DNA of 64,000 nt from Chitinophaga sp. sic0106 (lineage in GTDB: Bacteria > Bacteroidota > Bacteroidia > Chitinophagales > Chitinophagaceae). Positions within the stretch are counted from its first letter, which is position 1. Every line of letters starts with the position of its first letter. Location of the stretch: positions 186,001-250,000 of the forward strand of contig NZ_JAHUWJ010000004.1 of assembly GCF_019219075.1 (NCBI RefSeq), given 5' to 3'. The position numbers were made by a program, and so were the translations under genes. Under the pieces are notes generated by a model. The model was not told the DNA's origin. It did not search any database and saw only the letters and a program-made list of their open reading frames with translations. Positions 7,702 through 16,188 of the stretch are shown piece after piece.

Positions 7702-9523
7702 ACAACTGGTCGCGCATCTGCAACCGGAAATATGGGCATCTGCCAACAGACTACACATCGCTAAAATTATCAGTGAGTTTTCCCACGAGTTGCTGCTGCA
7801 ACCAGAATGGATCAGTGACCACAACGGATGGAGCCAATACCGTCTCAGCGCTCCTGATGCCACCGCTACTGTGTATTATTTTAACGCACGTGTTATGAGC
7901 CTGCAACACTGGCACATCGATACCAACAGTATCTCCAAACATACCAATGAACAACCACAGCCACTGGACAGTATCCTGTTTATCCAGGAGTTTAAGGGTT
8001 TACTCAATATTAGCGAAGAGCAACTCCCCAGCTACCTCGAAGAAATAACCAGCACCTTATATGGTAGCGCCTTTATGATGAGCAGACCGCAACTGCCGGT
8101 GGCGGAACTGGCCAAGGCGGACTACCAAACGCTGGAACATGCGATGACCAGTGGCCATCCCTGCTTTGTGGCTAACAACGGCCGTATTGGCTTTGATGCC
8201 AACGACTATGAAAAATATGCCCCGGAGGCCGACCAGCCCATCCGCCTGATATGGCTGGCGGGGCATAGGAGTCGCACCGCTTACAGCGCCGTTGGTGAAC
8301 TTCCTTATGCCACGCTGATTGCACAGGAACTGGGAGAGGAGGTAATAGCGCAGTTTAATAAAATTCTTACTGATAAAGGGTTGCAGCCGGATGACTATTT
8401 CTTTATTCCTGTACATCCGTGGCAGTGGTATAATAAACTGGCCATCATCTGTGCGCCGGATCTGGCCAACCATCACCTGGTTTGCCTGGGATATAGTCCG
8501 GATGAATTCAATGCGCAGCAGTCAATCCGTACCTTCTATAACCTGACGAATCCCGAAAAGCATTATACCAAAACAGCGCTGTCCATACTCAACATGGGCT
8601 TTGTAAGAGGCCTGACCCCTTATTACATGGATAGTACACCACCTATCACCGAATGGATTCGTGAAGCCGTAGGCAAGGACCCTTACATCCTTAAAAATGG
8701 ATTTACGCTGCTTTGTGAAGTTGCCACCGTGGGCTACCGCAACTTTTACTATGAGCCGTTCGGCAAGCAGGTGGCTTATAACAAGATGCTGGCGGGCCTA
8801 TGGCGGGAGAGCCCTGCCAGGGTACTGCAACCTGGTCAGCAGCTGATGACCATGGCCGCGCTGCTGCATAAGGATTTTTATGGCAATGCCTTGCTGCCGG
8901 CAGTGATCAAAGCCTCCGGCATTGATACTGCCACCTGGGTGAGCAAGTACCTGCGTGCCTATCTGACGCCACTGCTGCATTGCTTCTACGAGCACGATCT
9001 GGTATTTATGCCACATGGTGAAAACCTCATCCTGGTCATGGAAAACCAGGTGCCCGTGAAGGCTATCATGAAAGATATTACAGAGGAAATCGGCGTGTTC
9101 CGCATGCGCACCGATATTGCAGAAAAGGGAAGGCGTATATGCGTGGAGGTGCCCGAGGAGTTACGTATCCTCAGCATTCTGACGGATATTTTCGATTGCT
9201 TCTTCCGTTTCCTGGCACCTATTCTCGATACACAATGCAACTTCCCGGAAGATACCTTCTGGCAGCTGGTAGCTGATTGCGTGTATGATTATCAGGCAGA
9301 GCAACCGCAGCACCAGCATAAGTTTGAGCAGTACGATATGTTTGCGCCGGAGTTTATTTTATCCTGCCTCAACAGACTGCAGTTGCGCAACAATCGCCAG
9401 ATGGTAGATCTGGCCGATCCCGCAGGCAGCCTGCAACTGGCGGGAACGCTGCGCAATCCGATTGCGCCATTTAAACGTGCCACCAAAGCTACTGCTGAAC
9501 TAACCAACGCAGCAAGTATATGA
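7688..9523 (+). CDS. NIS siderophore synthetase (IucA/IucC family)
   Basis: A 611-residue ATP-dependent synthetase that activates a carboxylate as acyl-adenylate and joins it to an amine or hydroxylamine. Family motifs are HPCFVANNGRIGF (157-169, ATP site), IPVHPWQW, TKTALSILNMGFVRGL (substrate loop) and MPHGENLILV (Mg/ATP site). The C-terminal FhuF-like region is present, giving the full usual length. It resembles the single-synthetase type (AlcC/DesD) that dimerises or oligomerises N-hydroxy-N-acyl-diamine units, which fits there being only one such gene in the operon. It overlaps the acyltransferase by 14 bp and the next gene by 4 bp (ATGA). Product size (dimer, trimer, linear or cyclic) is not predictable from what can be seen. 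Confidence 0.93.
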   Translation: MKAPEQLVAHLQPEIWASANRLHIAKIISEFSHELLLQPEWISDHNGWSQYRLSAPDATATVYYFNARVMSLQHWHIDTNSISKHTNEQPQPLDSILFIQEFKGLLNISEEQLPSYLEEITSTLYGSAFMMSRPQLPVAELAKADYQTLEHAMTSGHPCFVANNGRIGFDANDYEKYAPEADQPIRLIWLAGHRSRTAYSAVGELPYATLIAQELGEEVIAQFNKILTDKGLQPDDYFFIPVHPWQWYNKLAIICAPDLANHHLVCLGYSPDEFNAQQSIRTFYNLTNPEKHYTKTALSILNMGFVRGLTPYYMDSTPPITEWIREAVGKDPYILKNGFTLLCEVATVGYRNFYYEPFGKQVAYNKMLAGLWRESPARVLQPGQQLMTMAALLHKDFYGNALLPAVIKASGIDTATWVSKYLRAYLTPLLHCFYEHDLVFMPHGENLILVMENQVPVKAIMKDITEEIGVFRMRTDIAEKGRRICVEVPEELRILSILTDIFDCFFRFLAPILDTQCNFPEDTFWQLVADCVYDYQAEQPQHQHKFEQYDMFAPEFILSCLNRLQLRNNRQMVDLADPAGSLQLAGTLRNPIAPFKRATKATAELTNAASI

Positions 9524-10125
9524 TAGCAACGGAAACCAGGCGGGATGTCCGTCAGCAGCTGCTGACGGACATCATCCGCAACCGCAGGAGCGTATACGCG
9601 GACGACTATACGAACGAACCCATTCCGGAAGCCATCATCCGCGAAGTGCTTACCAACGCCACCTGGGCACCTACCTACAAGATGACGCAGCCCTGGCGCT
9701 TTATCGTATTGCAGGGGAACCAGCGAAAACCCTTTGGTGAATTCCTGGCAGAATACTACCGTGAACGGTTAAACGAAACGGTGTTTACCAGGGAACGGTA
9801 TGAGCGTGCGAAAGCATATCCGGAAAGAGCTGCGTGCATGGTCGTGCTCATCATGCGCCGTAATGATAAAATTGATATCAAGGAATGGGAGGAGCTGGCA
9901 GCCGTATGCTGCGCCGTGCAAAATATGGCGCTCACCTGCGAAGCCTACGATATAGGTGCTTACTGGGATAGCTGCGATGCCTGCGTGGAATACGCTGCCA
10001 GGTTTGGCCTGGAATCAAACGAACAATGCCTGGGATTTTTTTATATGGGCTACTACGACAAAGCTACATACAGTAGCCCGAAACGGCGTACGCCCATTGA
10101 TAAAAAAGTGACCTGGCTCTATTGA
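9520..10125 (+). CDS. Nitroreductase-family flavoprotein
   Basis: A 201-residue FMN-dependent oxidoreductase of the nitroreductase fold. It begins by the ATGA overlap with the synthetase stop. Recognisable parts are DIIRNRRSVYADDYTNEPI (FMN phosphate-binding Arg pair), TNATWAPTYKMTQPWRFIV (second FMN segment) and the family's AVCCAVQNMALTCEA helix. The length is normal. Its tight coupling to the NIS gene implies a part in siderophore biology: reduction of an intermediate, desaturation, or NAD(P)H-dependent ferric reduction to free iron are all possible. It is one of three oxidoreductases here that the known four-gene core pathway does not need. Confidence 0.85.
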   Translation: MIATETRRDVRQQLLTDIIRNRRSVYADDYTNEPIPEAIIREVLTNATWAPTYKMTQPWRFIVLQGNQRKPFGEFLAEYYRERLNETVFTRERYERAKAYPERAACMVVLIMRRNDKIDIKEWEELAAVCCAVQNMALTCEAYDIGAYWDSCDACVEYAARFGLESNEQCLGFFYMGYYDKATYSSPKRRTPIDKKVTWLY

Positions 10126-10150
10126 TTTTATTACCTCAAAATATAAATGT

Positions 10151-11110
10151 ATGGATACCGCATTGCCTTTAATACTGGGAAAAATGCATAGTGTATTTGG
10201 CTACGTTGTACTGGGATTGGTGGTGTTGGAGTGGGTGATACTGGTGCTTACCCGTAAGATGGAGAGCAACCGCGAAGGATGGGTCAACATCTTCTCCTAT
10301 GTGCTCGACAGCCTACCGGGCATTTTCCTGGGAAAGATCCTGATTTTCGGCACCATGATGTGGCTATACGAATACCGCTTGTGTACCCTGGGTTACGCCT
10401 GGTATATCTGGATACTGGCTTATTTCGTATACGATTTCATGTTCTGGCTCATTCATTACCTCGGACATAAAGTACGCTTTTTCTGGTGCATACACGGCGT
10501 ACACCACACAGCGGAAGAAATGAAGCTGACGGTGGCGGTGCGTGGTTCCTTCCTGGGCATCCTGCATATACCGCTCACCATCATAGGCTTGCCATTACTG
10601 GGTTTTGATCCTTTTATGTTGTTTATAGTAGAGGCTATCGCGAGATTATATGGCCTTTATGAACATGTAAATGATCACTTCGACGAGATCGTAGGGAAAC
10701 AGCGGTGGCTCGAAGTTTTTTTCGTGACACCTTCCGTTCACCGGGTACACCACGCTAAAAACCTGATCTACCTGGATCGTAACTACGGTGAAACATTCTC
10801 CATCTGGGACCGGATCTTCGGCACCTTCCAGACGGAGGTCAACGAGGTGAGGCCCGAATATGGACTACTCAATAATCATATCAACAGCAAAAACCTGTGG
10901 CAGGTGCAGGTAGGCCTCTGGAAAGACCTCTGGCAGGACGTTCGCACCGCCCCAGGCTGGAAAAATAAGCTCCGGTATATTTTGATGCCTCCTGGCTGGA
11001 ATCACTACAATGGTGGTAAAATGGCCGCCGAATACCGGGAGGAAGGATGGCAACAGTTGAAAGCAAGGCACACCCGTAAACCAGTTACCCATTTAAACCC
11101 TTCAACATGA
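10151..11110 (+). CDS. Sterol desaturase / fatty acid hydroxylase superfamily protein
   Basis: A 319-residue integral membrane di-iron oxygenase. The histidine motifs that hold the two irons are complete: HYLGH (102-106), HGVHH (115-119), a middle EHVNDH (171-176) and VHRVHH (196-201). Hydrophobic helices lie near 15-34, 55-75, 82-101 and 133-162. The family hydroxylates or desaturates C-H bonds of lipids and carotenoids with O2. It sits 25 bp after the nitroreductase gene and overlaps the following oxygenase gene by 4 bp, so it is clearly part of the siderophore operon. Such a gene is not part of the classic NIS pathways I know. It may hydroxylate an acyl or alkyl part of the siderophore; this is inference. 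Confidence 0.88.
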   Translation: MDTALPLILGKMHSVFGYVVLGLVVLEWVILVLTRKMESNREGWVNIFSYVLDSLPGIFLGKILIFGTMMWLYEYRLCTLGYAWYIWILAYFVYDFMFWLIHYLGHKVRFFWCIHGVHHTAEEMKLTVAVRGSFLGILHIPLTIIGLPLLGFDPFMLFIVEAIARLYGLYEHVNDHFDEIVGKQRWLEVFFVTPSVHRVHHAKNLIYLDRNYGETFSIWDRIFGTFQTEVNEVRPEYGLLNNHINSKNLWQVQVGLWKDLWQDVRTAPGWKNKLRYILMPPGWNHYNGGKMAAEYREEGWQQLKARHTRKPVTHLNPST

Positions 11111-12231
11111 AAAATTTAACCGTAACTACCAAGGATATACCCGCGGAGGACTGGCAACAAACCAGCAACGTTCCTCCGGCAGCCCCATTGATAGTGGATA
11201 TCACGGCCCGTGAATCTACCGCCATTCACTACATCGGGCAGAAGCTGATACGAGAATACGGCAGCTACGAGAATCCTGCTTTTCTGGCAACCTTACACCT
11301 CAATGCGTACCAGTTATTACCAGAACGCATTACCCGCATACTCAGTGCCTTTGGTACTGATTTTTCGGCCGGGCAGTATGGCGCCATTGTGTTTCGTGGC
11401 CTGATGCAGGTAGACCAGGAAGAGCTGGGCAAAACGCCTGCCAGCTGGAAGGAAATGGACCCCGGAAAGCTGCAAGCGTTTGGCTTCATCAGTAGCCTGA
11501 TGCACGGTGCCGTGCCCAGCAAGCCGGTACAGTATTATGCCCAGCGAAAGGGCGGCGGTCTGCTGCATCCCATCATCCCGGATGAAAGTATGAACTACAC
11601 ACAAACAGGCAGCGGCTCCCGCACGGATTTGTTTGTACATACAGAAGATGCATTCCTCTTTAACCAGGCGGACTTCCTCAGTTTTTTATTCGTACGCAAC
11701 GAGGAGCAGGTGCCCTCTACTTTATATTCCATCCGCTCGCATGGGGCCACTGACGACACTATGACCCCTTTGTTCCGGTCCTTGTATAAGTGCCCTAAGG
11801 ATGCGAATTACAGCCAGGATACCGCTTTCGGAGAAGAAGTATCGACCGCCGTTTTATATGGCAACGATACCTATCCGTTTATCCGGTTTGATGCCGCTGA
11901 ACAGATTTATAATACTGACGCCAATCAAACCGCCGAAGCGCTGCACCACCTGGAGGAATTCTGGAAGGTGGCGAAAACGCATATCTATAACGATTTTATC
12001 CCCCAGGCCGGCGATCTGATATTCGTGAACAATCATCTCTGCGCCCATGGCCGTAATGCTTTTATGGCGGGGTTCCGCAATGAAAACGGCACCATGGTAC
12101 CTTGCGAACGCAGAATGATGCTGCGCATGATGAGTAAAACAAGTTTGATCGATATCCGTAATGTTACCCGCACCAATGATCCTTTCTTTATCATGGAAGA
12201 GCACTATGGTAGCGTATTCCAGGACCAATAA
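11107..12231 (+). CDS. TauD/clavaminate-synthase-like Fe(II)/2-oxoglutarate oxygenase
   Basis: A 374-residue non-heme iron oxygenase of the clavaminate-synthase-like group. The iron ligands are His178 and Glu180 (FVHTEDAF) and a distal His314 (NNHLCAHGRNAF). The Arg-rich CERRMMLRMM that follows provides the 2-oxoglutarate-binding Arg. Relatives hydroxylate free amino acids; L-lysine 4-hydroxylases characterised from Bacteroidota, including one from Chitinophaga pinensis, belong to this group. It overlaps the upstream gene by 4 bp and is followed 11 bp later by a PLP decarboxylase. An attractive pathway is lysine hydroxylation, then decarboxylation to a hydroxy-diamine that enters siderophore assembly. 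Asparagine or arginine, or the finished siderophore, are other possible substrates. Confidence 0.85.
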   Translation: MKNLTVTTKDIPAEDWQQTSNVPPAAPLIVDITARESTAIHYIGQKLIREYGSYENPAFLATLHLNAYQLLPERITRILSAFGTDFSAGQYGAIVFRGLMQVDQEELGKTPASWKEMDPGKLQAFGFISSLMHGAVPSKPVQYYAQRKGGGLLHPIIPDESMNYTQTGSGSRTDLFVHTEDAFLFNQADFLSFLFVRNEEQVPSTLYSIRSHGATDDTMTPLFRSLYKCPKDANYSQDTAFGEEVSTAVLYGNDTYPFIRFDAAEQIYNTDANQTAEALHHLEEFWKVAKTHIYNDFIPQAGDLIFVNNHLCAHGRNAFMAGFRNENGTMVPCERRMMLRMMSKTSLIDIRNVTRTNDPFFIMEEHYGSVFQDQ

Positions 12232-12242
12232 ATACTTAAAAT

Positions 12243-13754
12243 ATGATTACTGAATCACTCGCTATAACATCCGAACGTACTACATCGCGGCATGCGCTGC
12301 TCAATGATATTTTTTACGAAGGCAGCGCCGGCGAATATAAGCAAGCCATAGAACAAGCCCGTGAAGCGGTGCTGCATTTCCTGGAAAATAATACCCAGCC
12401 CTTTTCCGGCGTAAAGCCAGCCACCATGAAAGCCGCTGTGGCGGCGGTGAACCTGGAGGCGCCACTGCAGAATTACGAGGAACTCATTGCAGAAGTGCAT
12501 GATCTGTATATCCAGCATGCTACCGCATTTCATTTGCCGCAATACATTGCGCACCTCAACTGTCCTGTAGTCATTCCTGCGCTGGCAGCGGAGGTAATTA
12601 TCAGTGCTGTCAACTCCTCCCAGGATACCTACGACCAAAGCGCCGGCGGCACTTTCATAGAGCGCCGCATGGTGGACTGGACCTGTGAGCAACTGGGATT
12701 TGGTAATCTGGGAGATGGAATCTTCACCGGTGGAGGATCGCAGAGTAACCTGATGGGGTTGCTGCTGGCACGTGATCACTTCGCGCTGCGGACAGACGGT
12801 GTAAATATCAAGAAAGATGGATTACCGCCGAACGCACAGCGCTACCGCATTTTTGTGGCGGATACTGCCCATTTCAGCAACCAGAAGAATGCTTCCCTTA
12901 TGGGGCTTGGTGAGCAGGCGGTCATCAAAGTAAAAACGGATCAGCGTTTTCGTATGGACACCGCCGCACTGCGGCAGGCCATCGAAACGGAACTGGCCGC
13001 CGGAAATATTCCTATCGCCATCGTAGCCACCGCTGGTACCACTGATTTCGGCAACATCGATCCGCTGAGAGAAATCGCCGCGCTGGCCACCTACTATCAG
13101 TTATGGATGCACGTAGATGCTGCCTATGGCTGTGGACTGCTGCTGAGCAGCAAGTACCGCCACAGACTCAATGGCATTGAGCTGGCAGACTCGGTAACGG
13201 TGGACTATCATAAATCCTTTTTCCAGCCTATCAGCAGCAGCGCCTTCCTCGTAAAAGAAAAGGATACGCTCAAAATTGTACAACACCATGCGGACTACCT
13301 CAATCCTGCCGAACAGGATTATGAGGAGCTGCCGGCTCAAATCAATAAATCCATTACCCAGAGTACCCGCCGCTTTGATGCGCTCAAACTATGGTGTACG
13401 CTGCGTTTGATGGGAAAAGAGCAACTGGGGATTTATACCGATATGATGATCGAAACCACAGCCGCTACGGCCGCACTATTGCAGCAGGAAGAAGATTTTG
13501 AACTTTTGTCTGATTCCGACCTGGGAGTGCTCGTATTCCGCTTTGCACCAGCCCGCGGCATTGCTGATTTGTCGGCACTGAATCTCTCCATAAAAAAATC
13601 CTTGTTTTTTGATGGTACTATACAGGTTGCCAGCACAAAGGTAAAAGGGGAGTTCTATCTGAAATTTACCATCCTGAATCCGTTGACTACGGTGGCGCAT
13701 ACACGCGACATACTTGAAGCGATTAAGACGCGTGGATTTGAGCTGATAGGCTAA
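12243..13754 (+). CDS. PLP-dependent amino acid decarboxylase (DDC family, DesA-like)
   Basis: A 503-residue pyridoxal-phosphate decarboxylase of the aromatic-amino-acid/diaminobutyrate decarboxylase fold. Key residues are the cofactor Lys324 in VDYHKSFF, the ring-stacking His210 in DTAHFS, Asp292 in HVDAAYG and the phosphate-binding TGGGSQSN (162-169). In hydroxamate siderophore operons this family makes cadaverine from lysine (DesA) or a diamine from ornithine or diaminobutyrate. It ends the operon, 11 bp after the oxygenase gene, and a terminator follows. Placing the oxygenase directly before it suggests it may accept hydroxylysine. The exact amino acid cannot be read from the motifs. Confidence 0.88.
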   Translation: MITESLAITSERTTSRHALLNDIFYEGSAGEYKQAIEQAREAVLHFLENNTQPFSGVKPATMKAAVAAVNLEAPLQNYEELIAEVHDLYIQHATAFHLPQYIAHLNCPVVIPALAAEVIISAVNSSQDTYDQSAGGTFIERRMVDWTCEQLGFGNLGDGIFTGGGSQSNLMGLLLARDHFALRTDGVNIKKDGLPPNAQRYRIFVADTAHFSNQKNASLMGLGEQAVIKVKTDQRFRMDTAALRQAIETELAAGNIPIAIVATAGTTDFGNIDPLREIAALATYYQLWMHVDAAYGCGLLLSSKYRHRLNGIELADSVTVDYHKSFFQPISSSAFLVKEKDTLKIVQHHADYLNPAEQDYEELPAQINKSITQSTRRFDALKLWCTLRLMGKEQLGIYTDMMIETTAATAALLQQEEDFELLSDSDLGVLVFRFAPARGIADLSALNLSIKKSLFFDGTIQVASTKVKGEFYLKFTILNPLTTVAHTRDILEAIKTRGFELIG

Positions 13755-13773
13755 ATAATAGGTCATGCAGAAA

Positions 13774-13850
13774 AGAGGTATGGGCGTAAGCCCGTGCCTC
13801 TTTCCGTGTTTCATAGGGTGCCGAAGGCATCCGGTGAAACACGGAAAAAT
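13774..13850. terminator. Double-hairpin bidirectional terminator
   Basis: Two adjacent inverted repeats lie between convergent genes. The first pairs AGAGGTATGGGC (13774-13785) with GCCCGTGCCTCT and a short T-run on the plus strand; read on the minus strand the same hairpin ends in CTCTTTT. The second has near-perfect 13-bp arms (13801-13813 and 13835-13847). Together they can stop the siderophore operon and the leftward aldo/keto reductase transcript. Confidence 0.75.
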
Positions 13851-13950
13851 ACCCGCTGAAATAATATAGCGTTAACATCCGGCCTTTCCACTTCACATCC
13901 CCCTATAAATAGTGGCTCGTGAAATTGTAGTAGTATATTTGTATATATGA

Positions 13951-14922
13951 TTATTGTGACCAGCCGGTTGGCGTTCTGTCCCAGCGGTGTTTTTTCAGTT
14001 CCGCCAGCAGCGCTGGTGACAGGCCTTTACCATCGCTGGCGCCCATGTTGGCATTCACATTCCTGATTTTACGCATGCCCGGAATAGTGGTGCTGATATC
14101 CGGATTGCTGAGGATGAAGCGCAGCGCCATTTCAGGCATCGTCATGCCTTGCGGAATCAGTGGCCTCAGTGCGTCAGCATGTTCTACGCTGCTGTTCAGA
14201 TTCTCTGGTACGAAATAGCTGGCGCGCCAGTCGCCTGCCGGAAACGTAGTTTCTTTCGTGAAAGTGCCGGTGAGTGTACCTTCATCAAAAGGCACCCTGG
14301 CAATCACCGCGATATTTTTTGCGCGGCAGAGCGGCAACAGGTTGTCTTCCGGCGCCTGGTCAAAAATATTATAGATCACCTGTACCGAATCGATCAGATC
14401 AGTTTTTAATGTTTCCAGGCAGTTATCCGGCTCCCAGCGGTTTACGCTGATGCCCCAGTGTTTCACTTTACCTTGTTGCTGTAGTTTGGTAATAGCTTCT
14501 TTCCATTCGTCCTGGTTGGCCCAGTGGTCCTCCCATACGTGGAATTGCTGCAGGTCGATGCAATCTACACCAAGATTTTTCAGACTTTTCTCCGTGTATT
14601 CAACGATGTAATCAGCCGGAAATACATCCTGGAGGGAGTATTCAGGTTTGGATGGCCATTTCCTGTTTTTCGGTGGTATTTTAGTGGCGGCGTAGAGTCG
14701 TTTTCCTGCATGACGTTTCATGGTTTTGTTCAGTATCTCTTCGCTCAGGCCTTCGCCGTATCCCCAGGCAGTATCAAAGAAGTTGCAGCCCAGTTCAATT
14801 GCCTGGTCCAGTGCTGCATTTACTTCCGCCTCTTCTGAGCCCGTCCAGCCTGCCATTCCCCACATGCCGTAGCCTATTTCACTCACGTTCCAGCCGGTTC
14901 TTCCAAATACCCTGTATTCCAT
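13951..14922 (-). CDS. Aldo/keto reductase
   Basis: A 323-residue NAD(P)H-dependent oxidoreductase with the TIM-barrel aldo/keto reductase signature. The catalytic tetrad is visible: Asp and Tyr in FFDTAWGYGEG, Lys in YAATKIPP and His in LQQFHVWEDHW. The cofactor-binding C-terminal part includes AEMALRFILSNPDISTTIPG-like residues, with PGMRKIRNVNANM near the end. The length is normal. It stands alone, convergent with the siderophore operon and 67 bp from the next leftward gene. The substrate is unknown; the family reduces aldehydes and sugars and this member looks like the general bacterial type. Confidence 0.93.
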   Translation of the reverse strand: MEYRVFGRTGWNVSEIGYGMWGMAGWTGSEEAEVNAALDQAIELGCNFFDTAWGYGEGLSEEILNKTMKRHAGKRLYAATKIPPKNRKWPSKPEYSLQDVFPADYIVEYTEKSLKNLGVDCIDLQQFHVWEDHWANQDEWKEAITKLQQQGKVKHWGISVNRWEPDNCLETLKTDLIDSVQVIYNIFDQAPEDNLLPLCRAKNIAVIARVPFDEGTLTGTFTKETTFPAGDWRASYFVPENLNSSVEHADALRPLIPQGMTMPEMALRFILSNPDISTTIPGMRKIRNVNANMGASDGKGLSPALLAELKKHRWDRTPTGWSQ

Positions 14923-14989
14923 TGTAAGCTATTTTTTTAGTTGAAAATTTACAAGGCTTAAATATAAATGTTTGCAGTTATTTTTTTAG

Positions 14990-15565
14990 TTATTCTGCCA
15001 GCAGGGATTTAAGGAAGTTTTCAAATTTCCGGTTGCTGTAATCCTTTGCACCGGTGTAGCGGGCGCGGATGTTGCCTTGTTTGTCGATCACAACGGTTGT
15101 TGGTAAAGTGCCATCGTAAACGGTGGCAGGAATACCGCTGGTGGTCTTGAATACAGGCAGGCTATAGCCCTGGCTTTCCATGAATTTTTTTGATACGGAG
15201 AGTTTCCTGTCAGCGTCTACTGCAAGGAACACGACCTCATTTTTATATTTTTCATATAGGGCCTGGAGAGAAGGAAGCTCCGCCCGGCATGGTGGACACC
15301 AGGTTGCCCAGAAGTTCAGGATGATCACCTTACCCTTCAATTGCTCTGTTTCCACAGTGGTTTCCTGACTGTCTTTAAAAGACATGGACGGTGCTTTCGT
15401 AACAGGAGCGGAGGGTACAGCAGGCTGGAATAAACCTGCTTTCATGAGGCCTCTGATCACATAGGATTTAGTGCCAGGACTTACCAGCATTAGTATCACA
15501 AAAATCAGCAATAGGGCATTCAGGATCGTGCTCCTTTCGAACCATTTCTTTTTCATAAACATCAC
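14990..15565 (-). CDS. TlpA-like membrane-anchored thioredoxin
   Basis: A 191-residue thiol-disulfide oxidoreductase anchored by one N-terminal transmembrane helix (about residues 13-30), with the thioredoxin domain facing the periplasm. The active site is WATWCPPCRAELPSL with Cys90 and Cys93, the CPPC form usual in TlpA/ResA proteins. A cis-Pro loop is seen at GTLPTTVVIDKQG. A start at 15556 (MKKKW) is as likely as 15565. The role is inferred as a reductant for periplasmic proteins or cytochrome maturation. It is transcribed away from dps; a TAnnTTTG-type -7 box lies just upstream. Confidence 0.9.
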   Translation of the reverse strand: MMFMKKKWFERSTILNALLLIFVILMLVSPGTKSYVIRGLMKAGLFQPAVPSAPVTKAPSMSFKDSQETTVETEQLKGKVIILNFWATWCPPCRAELPSLQALYEKYKNEVVFLAVDADRKLSVSKKFMESQGYSLPVFKTTSGIPATVYDGTLPTTVVIDKQGNIRARYTGAKDYSNRKFENFLKSLLAE

Positions 15566-15586
15566 TTACACTTCAATTTTTCGTCC

Positions 15587-15594
15587 CAAAAGTA
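15587..15594 (-). promoter_or_regulatory. Promoter -7 box for the TlpA-like gene
   Basis: Read on the minus strand this is TACTTTTG, an exact match to the Bacteroidota -7 consensus TAnnTTTG, 22 bp before the start codon at 15565. No clear -33 TTG was found at the usual spacing, so the call rests on one box. Confidence 0.4.
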
Positions 15595-15702
15595 CAAAAT
15601 ACTATCAGGATCATTATGTACATCAGAATCCATTATCTGTCCATTGGGCAAGTAACGATGAATGATGAATTTTACATCATCGGAAACGGAAAATTTTTTA
15701 AC

Positions 15703-16170
15703 ATGAAAGCGAACATAGGTTTAAGCGAAGCAAACTCCCAGGCAGTTGGATTATTATTGAACGGTTTGCTGGCAGACGAGCAGGTATTGTATCATAAGGT
15801 AAGAAACTATCACTGGAATGTTACCGGTACAAACATGATTGAGCTGCACAAATTTTATGAAGAGCAGTATAATGAGCTGGCAGAAGTAATTGATGATACG
15901 GCGGAGCGTATCCGTAAAGTAGGCCACTTTGCGATGGGGCGTATGGAAGATTATCTGAAGCTAACTAGTCTGCTGGAAGGTGAGAGCACCAGTGAACGCG
16001 TACAGCAATGGACCAACCTGCTGAATGATCATGAAACATTGGTAAGGGAAATCAAGCAAAGGATTATTACTACGGAAGGATTCAATGATCCGGGTACCGT
16101 GGACTTTCTGACAAACGTGCTGAAAGTACATGAAAAATGGGCCTGGATGATCCGTGCTTATCTTAGTTAA
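15703..16170 (+). CDS. dps: Dps-family ferritin-like DNA protection protein
   Basis: A 155-residue mini-ferritin that oxidises Fe(II) with peroxide and stores it, protecting DNA. The start is placed at ATG 15703 (MKANIGL); an upstream frame from 15616 adds an unrelated tail. The ferroxidase ligands are in their usual pattern: His37 (NYHWNVTG), His49, Asp64/Asp65 and Glu68 (IDDTAERI), with 12 residues between the two His as in E. coli Dps. The length fits the family. It is divergent from the TlpA-like gene and is followed 18 bp later by an ECF sigma gene, a pairing that suggests shared response to oxidative stress or iron. Confidence 0.93.
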   Translation: MKANIGLSEANSQAVGLLLNGLLADEQVLYHKVRNYHWNVTGTNMIELHKFYEEQYNELAEVIDDTAERIRKVGHFAMGRMEDYLKLTSLLEGESTSERVQQWTNLLNDHETLVREIKQRIITTEGFNDPGTVDFLTNVLKVHEKWAWMIRAYLS

Positions 16171-16188
16171 CTTCAAAATTTCAACATT

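Noticed and set aside
13934..13941. TATATTTG -7-like box on the plus strand with a short ORF after it
   Set aside because: It would drive an antisense transcript into the aldo/keto reductase gene; the 39-codon ORF has no support and no -33 box was seen, so it is probably chance.
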